Origin: Oscarella lobularis
Lineage: Eukaryota > Porifera > Homoscleromorpha > Homosclerophorida > Oscarellidae
Length of the DNA: 64,000 nucleotides
Direction of reading: 5' to 3'
Assembly (NCBI RefSeq): GCF_947507565.1
Contig: NC_089193.1
Span: 744,001 to 808,000 of the forward strand
Position 1 is the first letter of the stretch, and every line of letters begins with the position of its first letter. Shown piece by piece: positions 31,293 through 40,715 of the stretch. Below the pieces are notes generated by a model. It ran no database searches. It had not been told where the DNA came from and saw only the letters and a program-made list of their open reading frames with translations. The translations under genes were made by a program, and so were the position numbers.

Positions 31293-32576
31293 ATGGGGCG
31301 TGTGAATCGCAGGCGGCGTTTGCTTTTGCTTCTTCTCCTACGCCGAAGGCAGCGTCGCGAGCGTCAAAAAAGGGAGTGGGTACGAAAAATTAATCAATCA
31401 AGGGAAGAAAAGGGAGAGTATCATAGCCTTATCAGCGAAATGCGAATATCGGACAATGAAAGTTTTTACAAATATTTTCGGATGACGCCTTCTCGATTTG
31501 ATCATCTTTTAAGTTTAATTGGGCCATCTATTTCAAAACCATCAACAACATTTCGAAAGTCTATCTCTGCGGGGGAAAGGCTAGCTATTACTTTACGCTA
31601 TTTAGTAACAGGGGATTCTATGCAAACTATCGCCTTTAGCTATCGCGTCGGACATTCTACCGTCTGTAAAATTATTTCTATTACTTGCGCAGCTCTTTGG
31701 GATATTCTACGGCCTCTATATATTCGCACGCCAAAAAGCGCTACTGACTGGAAAGAAATTAGTTACGAATATGAATCACTATGGAACTTTCCTCGTTGTA
31801 TTGGCAGCATCGACGGCAAGCATATTGTTATTCAAGCTCCCAAAGGAGGAGGGTCGAGGTATTTTAACTATAAACATACTCACAGTATAGTACTCCTTGC
31901 GACTTGCGACGCCAAATATTGCTTTACCTTACTCAACATAGGCGATTATGGAAGCCACAGCGACGGTGGTGTGCTGCGCAATTCGGCTTTTGGCAAGGCA
32001 TTAGAGCGCGGCCAACTTCAGCTTCCGCCTCCTGAGCCAATAGCCGGAAGCGGGTCGGAGACACCTATGCCCTACGTTTTCATTGGCGACGCCGCATTTC
32101 CACTACGACAAAATATTCTTCGTCCTTATCCTAGCGCGCATTTAACAGAAGCGCAAAAAATATTTAACTACAGATTGTCACGCGCACGACGAGTTATCGA
32201 GAACGCATTTGGAATAATGGCTTCAAGGTTTCGCATTTTTAGAAGAGTGATTATAGCTGATCCAGAAAAAGTCACAAAAATTACTCAGGCAACATTCGTG
32301 CTTCATAATTACCTTATAATATCAGAACAGAAATCATCTCAGCAAGATCATCTTTACTGCCCATCCAATTACGTTGATCAAGAAGATGATTCAGGACATT
32401 TTATACCTGGACAGTGGCGAGAAGAAGATAGGTCCTCTGCTCTAGCAGACAATATTCGGCTTGCAGGCAATCGAGCGTCTTCTTCAGCTATAACTGTTCG
32501 TGAACAATTTTGCACCTATTTTAATACTCGTGCCGGTATGGTTGATTGGCAGTATAACCACGTGCGTAGATCATAG
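31293..32576 (+). CDS. Harbinger DDE transposase (DDE_Tnp_4 type)
   Basis: A 427-residue intact frame; ATG 31293 (MGRVNRRRR) is the first ATG after the subterminal repeats. A basic N-terminus precedes FYKYFRMTPSRFDHLLSLIG and the helix-turn-helix-like TFRKSISAGERLAITLRYL, then GDSMQTIAFSYRVGHSTVCK. The catalytic core has GSIDGKHIVIQAPKGGG (first Asp), LNIGDYGSHSDGGV (second Asp) and RRVIENAFGIMASRFRIFRR (Glu). This is the nuclease that excises and inserts the element. All three acidic residues are present and no stop interrupts it, so activity is plausible. It is the best preserved gene within the NUMT block. Confidence 0.93.
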   Translation: MGRVNRRRRLLLLLLLRRRQRRERQKREWVRKINQSREEKGEYHSLISEMRISDNESFYKYFRMTPSRFDHLLSLIGPSISKPSTTFRKSISAGERLAITLRYLVTGDSMQTIAFSYRVGHSTVCKIISITCAALWDILRPLYIRTPKSATDWKEISYEYESLWNFPRCIGSIDGKHIVIQAPKGGGSRYFNYKHTHSIVLLATCDAKYCFTLLNIGDYGSHSDGGVLRNSAFGKALERGQLQLPPPEPIAGSGSETPMPYVFIGDAAFPLRQNILRPYPSAHLTEAQKIFNYRLSRARRVIENAFGIMASRFRIFRRVIIADPEKVTKITQATFVLHNYLIISEQKSSQQDHLYCPSNYVDQEDDSGHFIPGQWREEDRSSALADNIRLAGNRASSSAITVREQFCTYFNTRAGMVDWQYNHVRRS

Positions 32577-32626
32577 ACTATTAATACCTTGCAATGAAGT
32601 ATAACTGTCACTGTTAAATATAATAT

Positions 32627-33430
32627 CTATTGAATATCGTCAAATTCCAAATTAAATAGTATTTCTTGAATTTTTATTTTTGCTAACGCTCTTTTTTGTG
32701 GTTCCAGCTTTTTAAGTGCTATTCCCACTGATTGGCCGAATAGATCGTTCTCGTCCTCCGCGTTGGCATCTCTCTGCAGTTGACGAATAATTTCCAATTC
32801 TACTGCGTCCTTTGGCTGCTTTCTTTTCCTAGAATTACTCTGAAAGTAAAATACCAGACGTGTGCGCATGAGTTATTAAAGTTGCCTTCTTGTTTTCAGC
32901 ATTTTCTCCGACTCTTGCCCCTTCCCACTCTGATCCTGCTCTCCCGTGGCCTGCTCAATTTCCCTCGCCGTTTCTTCTGCGCCAGATCCTGAGTCGCCCA
33001 TAGCTCCCTCATCCCCCAACTCGCTTTGATCTAAAAAACTATCCGCTGTCCTGCGTAAATGGCATTGGGATTGATATGAACATAGTTGAACGTGCTACAC
33101 GTACGTACATACCCCCGATGAGAAATGAAGTCTTTCAAAAAAAGAAGCCGTTCGTAATGAATCCAAGGTTTTGTTTCGTCTCTTTTTTTTCCCCGTTTGC
33201 CCCTTTCTCCGTTTCGCCTCTTTGCCAAATCTTTCCCTCAGCGCCTTCCACCTTTTCTGACACTGCTCGGCTGTGAATGCAGAGCCAGCTGCTATAGGAG
33301 CCCTCCGCGATTTTTTTCTAACCTCCGACGTTGGAGTTCTTTGAAATTTTGTCCCACGCATTTTCTTTTCTTGCCGCGTCTTTGTAGCATGGTTTTGTTT
33401 TGTCGTAGAGGCACGGGTGCATTTCGACAT
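32627..33430 (-). CDS. Harbinger-associated MADF/BESS-type DNA-binding protein, probable frameshift
   Basis: The minus strand from ATG 33430 has TAEQCQKRWKALRERFGKEA, the third helix of a MADF (Myb/SANT-like) domain, then a basic stretch. Near 33190-33200 the frame breaks in a homopolymer; the other frame continues TKPWIHYERLLFLKDFI, the MADF C-terminus. After an intron-like gap, 32869-32627 reads LFGQSVGIALKKLEPQKRAL and KIKIQEILFNLEF, which resembles a BESS motif. In Harbinger elements this partner binds DNA and brings the transposase to the nucleus and the element ends. A single run-length change accounts for the break, so it could be a sequencing error. Confidence 0.75.
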
Positions 33431-33643
33431 TCATTATGAGTAATTCGTCATCCATTGTGATCCCTAAGTATCGCTAGTTTTTCTTACGCTAAGCTTCGAA
33501 AATAGACCTACCCTCTATCGCTTACGTTGCGTTACGTTACGTTACGTTACGTCACAATGGGGAAGTGTGAATGAATTACGTTACGTTACGTTACGCTACG
33601 TTACGTTACGTTGCGTTACGTTGCTAGTGTGCATCGGCCTTAA

Positions 33644-33810
33644 TACGATTGTGGCCCATCAATTGACAATTAATTTAATCCTGTTTTACAGGTCCAATTG
33701 GTTGGTTCCAGAACATTACTCACCTGTTCGCCGTGGGTCTTAACCACTCGACTAGCATGTATTATAAGTGCTGCTCGCCTTCTATCTGGCCCAAAATCAA
33801 AGCCTTTTGG
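33644..33810 (-). rRNA. rns: rns 5' part, NUMT copy
   Basis: Continues the SSU rRNA across the Harbinger insertion. The minus strand reads GATAGAAGGCGAGCAGCACT, GGCGAACAGGTGAGTAATG, then GATGGGCCACAATCGTATTA, which joins to the sequence ending at 31168 once the element and one TAA are removed. The 5' limit is approximate. Confidence 0.8.
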
Positions 33811-33863
33811 TAATATTGGAATTGAACCAATACAATTAACCCCGTTACCATAAAATTCACTAT

Positions 33864-33936
33864 TGCCCTGGATTGGACTCGAACCAACAATCTAAACATT
33901 TTCAGTGTTACGCTCAACCAATTAAGCTGCCTGTGC
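33864..33936 (-). tRNA. trnF: trnF(GAA), NUMT copy, imperfect acceptor
   Basis: The anticodon arm AACA-CTGAAAA-TGTT gives GAA (Phe). The T arm is TTGG-TTCGAGT-CCAA. Two acceptor positions mismatch, consistent with decay. A shorter tRNA-like remnant (T arm ATTGG-TTCAATT-CCAAT) lies at about 33811-33852. Confidence 0.7.
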
Positions 33937-34022
33937 TATATTTTATTTCTCTATCACTTAACTAATTATTTCTACCTTATTAACGAGGGTTAGTGGTCGT
34001 CCATTGATGGGGGTACCTTTAT

Positions 34023-34806
34023 TTAACTCCCCCATCAATATATGCAAACATAAAGAAACAATCAAACTACATCCACAAAATGTCAATATCAGGCTGAGGC
34101 CTCAAATCCAAAGTGATGGTGTCGGGTTAATTGGTATGCTATCAATCTTACTAAACATACCATTAAAAATGTTGTTCCGATTATTACATGGAGACCATGA
34201 AAGCCTGTGGCTACGAAGAAAGTTGAACCATATACTGAGTCTGATATAGCAAAAGGGGCCTCATAATACTCCATTGCTTGTAAACTTGTAAATAATATAC
34301 CTAATAATACAGTTAATGTTAACCCTATTATTGCTTCTTTTCTTTTACCACTAATAATACCATGATGAGCTCAAGTTACAGTTGCCCCTGAACTTAATAA
34401 AACAGCTGTATTTAATAAAGGAACAGAAAATGGGTTCAATACGTCAACTCCCTTAGGTGGTCAAACTGCTCCTATTTCTATAGCAGGTGCTAAGCTACTA
34501 TGAAAGAAAGCTCAAAAAAACGAAAAGAAAACAAACTTCTGAAATTATGAATAAGATCATTCCATACTTTAATCCTTGTTTTACTATTAATGTGTGGTGT
34601 CCTTGAAAAGTAGACTCTCTAATTACATCTCGCCATCATACGATCATTGTAAACCCTACTGTAGTTAACCCCAAAAGTACTACTCAAGCTTGATTATAAT
34701 GAAAATACATTACAGCCCCAATAGTAGTAAATAAAGCTCCACAACCACCTATATAGGGCCATGGGCTTGGATCTACTAAGTGATAAGGATGATATTGATG
34801 TGACAT
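34023..34806 (-). pseudogene. cox3: cox3 (cytochrome c oxidase subunit III), frameshifted
   Basis: ATG 34806 begins [20 protein letters not shown], the usual start. TGA codons fall at conserved Trp sites (for example [18 protein letters not shown]). Near 34525 two bases are missing in the codons for CFFFSFFWAFFHSS, shifting the frame. The rest includes [48 protein letters not shown] and the C-terminus HFVDVVWLFLYVCIYWWGS, ending TAA 34023. The 784-bp length is two short of a 262-codon gene. Subunit III is an integral part of complex IV; this copy is dead. Confidence 0.92.
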
Positions 34807-34866
34807 TTATCGACTGTGAGATTTGAACTCACTTAACCAAAGAAATAAAAAATTTTTAGTCGATTT
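34807..34866 (-). pseudogene. tRNA remnant between cox3 and trnR
   Basis: TCGACT/AGTCGA can pair as an acceptor and GTGAG-TTCAAAT-CTCAC forms a T arm, but the D and anticodon arms are missing or unreadable. It is probably a deleted tRNA gene. Confidence 0.45.
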
Positions 34867-34877
34867 TATTAAAACAT

Positions 34878-34943
34878 CCAGCAGGAATTGAACCTACAAC
34901 CATTTACTTAGAAGGTAAATGCTCTACCAATTGAGTGTTTGGG
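34878..34943 (-). tRNA. trnR: trnR(UCU), NUMT copy, damaged acceptor
   Basis: The anticodon arm TTTAC-CTTCTAA-GTAAA gives TCT (Arg) and the T arm is TGTAGG-TTCAATT-CCTGC. The 5' acceptor pairs poorly with the 3' strand. The position between atp6 and cox3 matches demosponge mtDNA. Confidence 0.75.
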
Positions 34944-34982
34944 GCGCCGATTTAATCCGTCGCCTATATGGTGTGTAATAAA

Positions 34983-35720
34983 TTAATGTAATGCTACTGT
35001 ATCCCCTAAATAAATTGTCGTTAACAAACAAAACACATAGGCCTGTATTACAGCTACAGCCATCTCTAAAAGTGTAATAAATATCATTATCAGCATAGGA
35101 AATACACTTAAAAGAGCAAGTCCATTAGTTAACATATCAAAAGTAAAGCCCGATAATATTGCAAATAAAAGGTGTCCTGCTGATAAATTTGCTGCTAGTC
35201 GAACTCCTAATGAAATAGCTCGAGATAAATAACTAATTGTCTCAATTAGCACTAAAAAGGGAGCTAAAACTAATGGCGCACCTCCTGGCACAAATAAACT
35301 CATAAAGTTTGCTCTAAACTTAAATAACCCAATTATTGTAACTCCTATTAGTATTGACAATGATAAACCAAAAGTTACTATTATGTGTACTGTTGGTGTA
35401 AAGACATAAGGGAATAACCCAAAAACATTCAATAATACAATAAAAATAAAGAGACATAGTACAAATGGGAAATATTTAGCCCCCTCTTTGCCTAAGTTAT
35501 CTCTTACCATTGTACGGATAGCTGAGTGCATTAATTCCATAATTAATTTTCATCTTGTTGGTATAATTTTTTCCCCCTTAAACTATAATCAAAACACAGT
35601 AATTACAGATAACATCATTAATGATGAATTAGTAAAACTTACTGCGAAGTCCCCTAAAAATGGGGCTCGTATTGTTATTAAACTAACAATATTAAACTGA
35701 TCAAAATATGCTGCTGTCAT
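34983..35720 (-). pseudogene. atp6: atp6 (ATP synthase subunit a), one stop
   Basis: ATG 35720 to TAA 34983 is one frame of 245 residues under code 4. It starts MTAAYFDQFNIVSLITIRAP. A TAG interrupts SVITVFWL*FKGEKIIP near 35590. From 35540 onward it is open: PTVHIIVTFGLSLSILIGVT, and the proton-channel helix LSRAISLGVRLAANLSAGHL with its conserved Arg, ending YLGDTVALH. It starts one base after the atp8 stop. The nonsense codon is consistent with loss of selection. Confidence 0.92.
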
Positions 35721-35721
35721 T

Positions 35722-35922
35722 TTATAGTTGTAACAACTTTTTGATAAGTTGTGGGTCTGTCGTTTTTCTTAAAACCTTAGAACTAAGGGGTGTTGATCTT
35801 ATCTTCAAAATCTTTTCAATTTGAGGTAATATTTTTGTTACTAGTAAAGAAAATAAGATGAATAAAGCTATTAATGTTCAAGTATACTGCGTTAAAAAGG
35901 TTACTGTATCTCATTGTGGCAT
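35722..35922 (-). pseudogene. atp8: atp8 (ATP synthase subunit 8), NUMT copy
   Basis: A 66-residue frame starts MPQWDTVTFLTQYTWTLIAL; the first residues MPQ and the TGA-encoded Trp are family hallmarks. It has one membrane helix followed by a basic tail and stops with TAA at 35722. It is open under code 4, but read in the nucleus it would stop at the TGA after MPQ. Confidence 0.9.
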
Positions 35923-35926
35923 TTAT

Positions 35927-35997
35927 AGGTGTTGAAAGGATCGAACTTCCGACCATTGTGGTGTAAACACAACACTCTACCGCTGAGTTAAACACCT
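35927..35997 (-). tRNA. trnV: trnV(UAC), NUMT copy
   Basis: Acceptor AGGTGTT/AACACCT, anticodon arm TTGTG-TTTACAC-CACAA with anticodon TAC, T arm GGAAG-TTCGATC-CTTTC. Confidence 0.88.
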
Positions 35998-36048
35998 AAT
36001 TTCTCCACATAATCAATATATTTCATACCTTGTAAATAATTGTTATTA

Positions 36049-36120
36049 GCCTTTAGTAGGAATTGAACCCACACTATTTTACTTACAAGGTAAATGCTCT
36101 ACCAATTAAGCTATAAAGGC
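36049..36120 (-). tRNA. trnT: trnT(UGU), NUMT copy 2
   Basis: Same sequence as 29994-30065 apart from two or three changes (D loop and T arm), with normal T arm TTCAATT. It lies between nad1 and trnV. Confidence 0.88.
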
Positions 36121-36165
36121 TTGATATCAGCGTACTTTTTTAGTACGCCGCAATTATTCGTTTAT

Positions 36166-37045
36166 TTATATACCACCAAAAAGAGGTAAACCATTAAACC
36201 CAATAAGAATGCTAGACACTAATACAACAAGGCCTAAACTGAGGGGTAAATATGATTTTCAAAGTAGAGCCATTAATTGATCATATCGAATTCTAGGGAA
36301 AGATGCCCTAACTCAGATGAATAAGAATATTTTTAAGGCTGTTTTAATTGCAAATCATACTACACTTCCTTTAAAAATTGACTCCATCATTGGAGCTTTC
36401 CATCCCCCTAAAAATAAAATAGTAGTAAAAGCACTCATTAAAATTATATGACCATATTCAGCTAAAAAATGAGGCAAAAGACATTGAAGAATATTCTACA
36501 TTATACCCCGAAACTAGTTCTGACTCTCCTTCTGTTAAATCAAATGGAGCTCTGTTTGTTTCAGCTAAAGCGGAAACAATAAACGTAATAGCAGCGGGAA
36601 AAAGAGGAAATATGAATCATATTTTACTTTGAGCTGTTACAATGTCTGTAATGTTTAATGAACCTGCGCATAATACAACAGAAATTATTATTAACCCAAT
36701 TGATACCTCATAACTTACCATTTGTGCTGCTGCCCTAATTGCACCTAAAAAGGCATATTTAGAGTTACTTGCCCATCCTGACATTAATATTGAATAAACA
36801 CTTACTGACGAAACTGCAAATAAGTATAATATTCCTATATTTAAATCACTTAAAACTACATTTTGTGTAAAAGGTATAACAGCTCAAGCTATAAAAGCTA
36901 AAACTAATGATAAAATTGGAGCCATTATAGATATGAAAATGTTAGCATGGTTAGGAATAATCATTTCTTTTGTAAATAATTTTACACCATCTGCTATAGG
37001 TTGCAATAAACCATATACTCCAACAACATTAGGTCCTTTTCTAGG
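36166..37045 (-). pseudogene. nad1: nad1 (NADH dehydrogenase subunit 1), 5' truncated and frameshifted
   Basis: The minus strand enters at the NUMT edge with [20 protein letters not shown] and [10 protein letters not shown], the conserved quinone-site region of subunit 1. It continues through [15 protein letters not shown]; there a one-base change near 36472 breaks [13 protein letters not shown]. It ends NGLPLFGGI and TAA 36166. About 25-30 N-terminal codons are outside the transferred segment, so the right NUMT breakpoint lies inside nad1. Confidence 0.9.
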
Positions 37046-37388
37046 CGGCTACAGAGTTCGCGTTTGCGCTCAGTGCGGAAACTATATGCATCGCGGGTGC
37101 TGGGCGCAGTTCAAAGAGGCTAATAAGACACGTGCGCTCTCGTGCTCAAATTGTCGACAACGAATCGGTATGCTAACAAAATATGTGATGCAATGGTACA
37201 GCAAATAGGAATGTCATTAGCGAGGAAACTGCAGCTTTGGCGCTTCGTCATTTGCGCGATTTTTCTGTTGCTCAGGGAAACGCTTATTTGCTAGATCTAG
37301 TATGCAGAAGTCAATCAGTTGTTGACAGGATTCTCGTCGCAAAGCGCCTTAAAGCTAAGCAGACTAAGATTACTTCATTTTTCTTGTA
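37046..37388 (+). pseudogene. Second half of the split zinc-finger gene, with PCNA-box-like end
   Basis: After the NUMT edge the plus strand reads [20 protein letters not shown], then AQFKEANKT, then CSNCRQRI. With CRIC at 26671-26682 this gives C-x2-C, C-x2-C-x4-H-x2-C, C-x2-C, the C4HC3 order of PHD or Nse1-type RING-like fingers. A small intron (about 37168-37208, GGTATGC...AAATAG) fits phase. Then NVISEETAALALRHLRDF and LLDLVCRSQSVVDRILVAKR lead to KQTKITSFFL and TAA 37386. Q-T-K-I-T-S-F-F fits the PIP-box pattern Qxx(I/L/M)xxFF used to bind PCNA. The finger suggests protein or ubiquitin-pathway contacts; the exact family is not certain. Confidence 0.55.
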
Positions 37389-37850
37389 ATGATTGTCTAC
37401 GGACTTTGTCTTAATAAAGAGAATAAATGCATGTACGGTGTTTTAAAACACCACGCCTATTTCTCATGGGCGACCACCTTGTTTGAACGACCATTTTTTA
37501 ACGTACAAACGTGTGGTCGCTCAAGCGAGGGACTACTGTATCATGATTTCTTTCAGTGTGATAGGTCTGTGATCAATATAATGTGCGAAGTGATGGCTGT
37601 GTAATTGATCTATGTAGTGTTACTCTACACTGGCGCTCAGCCACTGTTTGGTGACTCATCTGCGCGTTTTTGACAGCTAAGGATTTTTTCGAATCTTCGA
37701 ATGGCACCTAAAACCTATGAGAACTTATGTAGACTCGTCGCGCCTCGAATTTGCTACCCAAGTCAACTGTTTGCGCGATCATTAGAGAGCCGTGCAATGC
37801 GCTGTGGGAAGCATTGAAAACGGAATACGTCAAATGTCCCAGTAGAAAAG
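37389..37850. other. Gap with no recognised gene
   Basis: No family signature seen between the zinc-finger 3' end and the Harbinger relic. Confidence 0.35.
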
Positions 37851-38130
37851 AAGAGTGAAAAGCGGTGGGCCAACATTTTGCAAATCGATGCAATTTTCCT
37901 CCACTGTTTCGGAGCCATAGATGGGAAACGCGTTTTAAATCAGGCGCCGTCAAATTCGGAATCAGTATTTTTAACTACAAGGGTTTTCTATCGTTTGGCT
38001 TGATTTCGTAGACGCCAAATACTAGTTCATATGTGTTGATGTGGGAAATTACGGACGACAGACAGACGGAGGAAAAGCCAAATCTGAAGTGTTTGCAACG
38101 ATTTTCCGAACAATTTTAGGTTGTGATGAA
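37851..38130 (+). pseudogene. Harbinger-type transposase relic
   Basis: In broken frames the plus strand reads CFGAIDGKRVLNQAPS, FFNYKGFLSFGLI and VDVGNYGRQTDGG, matching the first and second catalytic blocks (IDGK...QAP, NYG...DGG) of DDE_Tnp_4 transposases. Frame changes occur near 38010. No Glu block follows. It is more diverged than the intact Harbinger at 31293. Confidence 0.6.
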
Positions 38131-38238
38131 CTCGGGACGAAGGTTGGCTGTTGCAGCTAAACTGCGGACAATCATTCTAAAGGTAACAAGCAAGGTTATG
38201 CAGTGCAACTCAAACGCAGTAATATATTTTACTTTCAG

Positions 38239-38964
38239 ACAACGAAACGTTGTATTTTCTTGTCATCGCTTTTGTTGTTTTGGCGCTGATTGCAACAGCC
38301 GCTTTCGTCATTGTCAGGAAGCAAAAAAGAATTGCCAGGGCAACGTCGACTGTAGATAAAGAAGACGCCACCGGAGCTGCTGCAGTATCAGCCACTAAGT
38401 AAGATTCATCGCTTTGATCCTTCTGCTTCCTAGCACACGTATTGTTCCTATTTTTCCAGCAATGACATGGAGTTAAATGACATATCTGGCTCAGCAGCGC
38501 AAACACCGAAGGCCAATACTTCAACCGCAGCAGAACCAAAAAATGAATGGTTTTGGAATAACGACGTAGACAAGCACAAATTCGAATACGATGGCGAAGA
38601 ACAGCCAGAAATTAATCCTTTTCATGTCTACGCCATTTGCCCAAAAGTGGACCTTCCGCCGTTTGTGAAACAAGAGGACATCAACAAGAGAGCGGGTTAC
38701 GATGGGGATACTTCGCTCATGCTCGCGTTCTTTCTCGGTGGCAATCGAGATGCCGTCCAAGCGGGACTTGCGAAGAGAAACCAAATTTTGTGCCGCCGTC
38801 GCCGCATTATCAACATAAGCACCATTTGGTGTACCCTTCGCCGCCGCCGCCGCCACCGCCAAAAAATCCGGGTAACATGCACGTTTGTACTTTGTTTTGG
38901 ATTTCACTTGCATTGTCTTCTCTTTTTGTGTAGCAGAAACTGCTTGAGAAGTTGCCATTGTTAG
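38239..38964 (+). CDS. Possible single-pass membrane protein, C-terminal exons
   Basis: Exon 38239-38398 (acceptor TTTCAG, donor GTAAGA) encodes a hydrophobic helix ETLYFLVIAFVVLALIATAA followed by basic RKQKRIARA, a stop-transfer pattern. The next exon starts at 38460 after TTTTTCCAG, is in phase, and continues MELNDISGSAAQTPKA and NPFHVYAICPKVDLPPFV, a polar tail with Asn/Pro/Tyr. After about 38760 an alternative frame gives a proline-rich YPSPPPPPPPKNPG. Further small exons may follow near 38940-38985. No extracellular domain is recognised upstream, where a Harbinger relic lies. It could be the tail of a receptor or a captured fragment. Confidence 0.4.
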
Positions 38965-39239
38965 TGGAAGCTGAGGTAAGGAATATAAATCGTGTACTGC
39001 ATATTGAGCTATTAATTTATTTAGCGCTCAAGGCAGTTTTACAAGCAATGCGCTGCGTGTGCAATCTCGTTCTTTGCCAGCCAGTACAAGCACTTTGATG
39101 AGTCACACAGCTTCTCAATCAACGGTTACCTCGGGTATTCCTATTCCTATCTTCTCGAGATCTGTGTAACTCTTCGCGATTCTAATTCTCTATGAGAAGC
39201 CTCGTACTCTTTATGAAACCAGGAGGCTTCATGCCGTTT

Positions 39240-40130
39240 CACGACGATTACCAGTATAACAGGTCAAAATAAATGTTGTACTACCGCTTGCTGCTGATGC
39301 CGTTGCTCTTGCGAGTTTGTGTTCTGCAGCTGGAGCAGAACACGCCGCTTTCTTCAACCCGCAGCCATGGAAAGCGTTCGAACCATTTACGATCAGCAAT
39401 TGTTTCCACCAATCAAGATACCATCGCTTCTTTGAGCTTCCTAACGACGTCGAAGAAGACAATTGACAATTGGCTCCGTCGCTTACATTGGAAGGTGTGA
39501 TCGACGTCAATGGGGAAACCAAAAAAGTTCTTTGGCCGACTAGGTGCTGCATCACCTTCTTCGGAGGCATCGTGGGAAAGGGAGAACGTTTCCGTATGTG
39601 AAGCCAAGCGCGCTAAAAGAAGAACACGTGCAGGCTAGAACAACATGTATGCTCCTGAGCGTGAAAAGTGAACTCGCATCATTGGAACACCTTTCATGGT
39701 ACCAAACACCAGTTAACAGTAGCCTCTGGAACCTAGCCCCAAAAACCGGGCAAAGGAGTCCAAATCTTATCGCCGCTGCCACTAAGATCGCAGCAGCGTA
39801 CTTCAACACCGGCTACAGAGGACTGACAAGAACGACGTGCACAACGGGACTTCACGCCAGGAACCATTCGTTTGAGGCATTTGAAGAAATCCACCGTCAG
39901 CGAATGTCGGCTGCTGAAGAATAGAAGCAGATGTGGTAAAAAGAGCGCGAGTTTCTAGGCGCAATGATGAACGGCGCCAGTCTGATAAGCAAAAAAGAAA
40001 AGTCGGACCTATGTACGTAGCGGAAGGATTTGACGACTGTTCAGAGGAAGTAGAAAAACAACCGCGATGCAAAAGAAAGCGAAATCCCATTTTTGTTTCT
40101 GCACAAGAATTGGCGGAAGGAGAGCGATGA
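39240..40130 (+). pseudogene. Mutator-like transposase C-terminal relic
   Basis: Near 39700-39900 the frame reads SSLWNLAPKTGQRSPNLIAA and AAAYFNTGYRGLTRTT, which parallels the exon 5 start of the MULE gene in this window (NTLWSLAPK, RLIAAAVKLAAASFNHGTGA). A later frame has FLGAMMNGASLISKKEKSDL and YVAEGFDD, a family-like end. Stops and shifts separate the blocks. The preceding 39350-39600 region has MESVRTIYDQQLFPPIKIPS and TLEGVIDVNGETKKV in other frames; I do not recognise it. Confidence 0.5.
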
Positions 40131-40261
40131 AAATCCGTTCAAGTAAAGAGAGCGACTGAGCGACTGCTAGAAATGATGGAAGCCAAAAGAGTCGGTAAAG
40201 GCGGCAGGAGAAGAGGAGGCAGACAAGGCGAAAGAAAAATGAAAATGTGTGGTACACCTGA

Positions 40262-40413
40262 AGGCCGATTCACACCAGCGTAGGTAACGTAACGTAACGT
40301 AACGTAACTTCCAAAATATGGTCCAGGAGATTGATGTCTCAAACGAGAGTGACTACAATCATGAGAAGAAATCTTACGTCACGTTACGTTACGTTGCCAA
40401 TTTGAATGGGCCT
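40262..40413. mobile_element. Short Harbinger-like MITE with GTAAC repeats
   Basis: The left end AGGCCGATTCACACC resembles the Harbinger terminus AGGCCGATGCACACT. The right end (GAATGGGCCT) is its imperfect complement. Both sides carry GTAAC/GTTAC arrays like those of the full element at 31169-33640. A deletion derivative of that family is likely. A clear 3-bp duplication was not seen. Confidence 0.6.
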
Positions 40414-40715
40414 TTAGCCGTATAAAGATTAATATAAATATATATGGCTCTGACGTACATGCAATCTGATGATCTGACCACCTTCCCAGCGGGCAAACCT
40501 GAGTACCTTTCGAGGCTGCACTGCGAATTCTTCGATGCAAAAGCTGAACGGACAATGGCTTGTCAATAATTTCTTTTGGCAGGTGTTTGTTGCTTGTCTT
40601 AAACAGATTCGAAATCTCTTTTTGAATGCTAGAAACCAACAATCAGAGAAGGCAAATAATGAACCGGGGAGCAATTACTCTAGAATCTGTTTAGATCTGT
40701 GTCTAAACCGCCATC

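Larger units (their letters stand above)
31169..33640. mobile_element. PIF/Harbinger transposon inserted in rns
   Basis: The terminal inverted repeats are AGGCCGATGCACACTAGC and its complement. TAA occurs at 31166-31168 and 33641-33643, the 3-bp TWA target duplication typical of Harbinger. Subterminal regions hold arrays of GTAAC/CGTAA units on both sides. Inside are a plus-strand DDE transposase and a minus-strand MADF-type DNA-binding protein, the two genes expected of this superfamily. The 2472-bp element looks complete. Confidence 0.95.
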
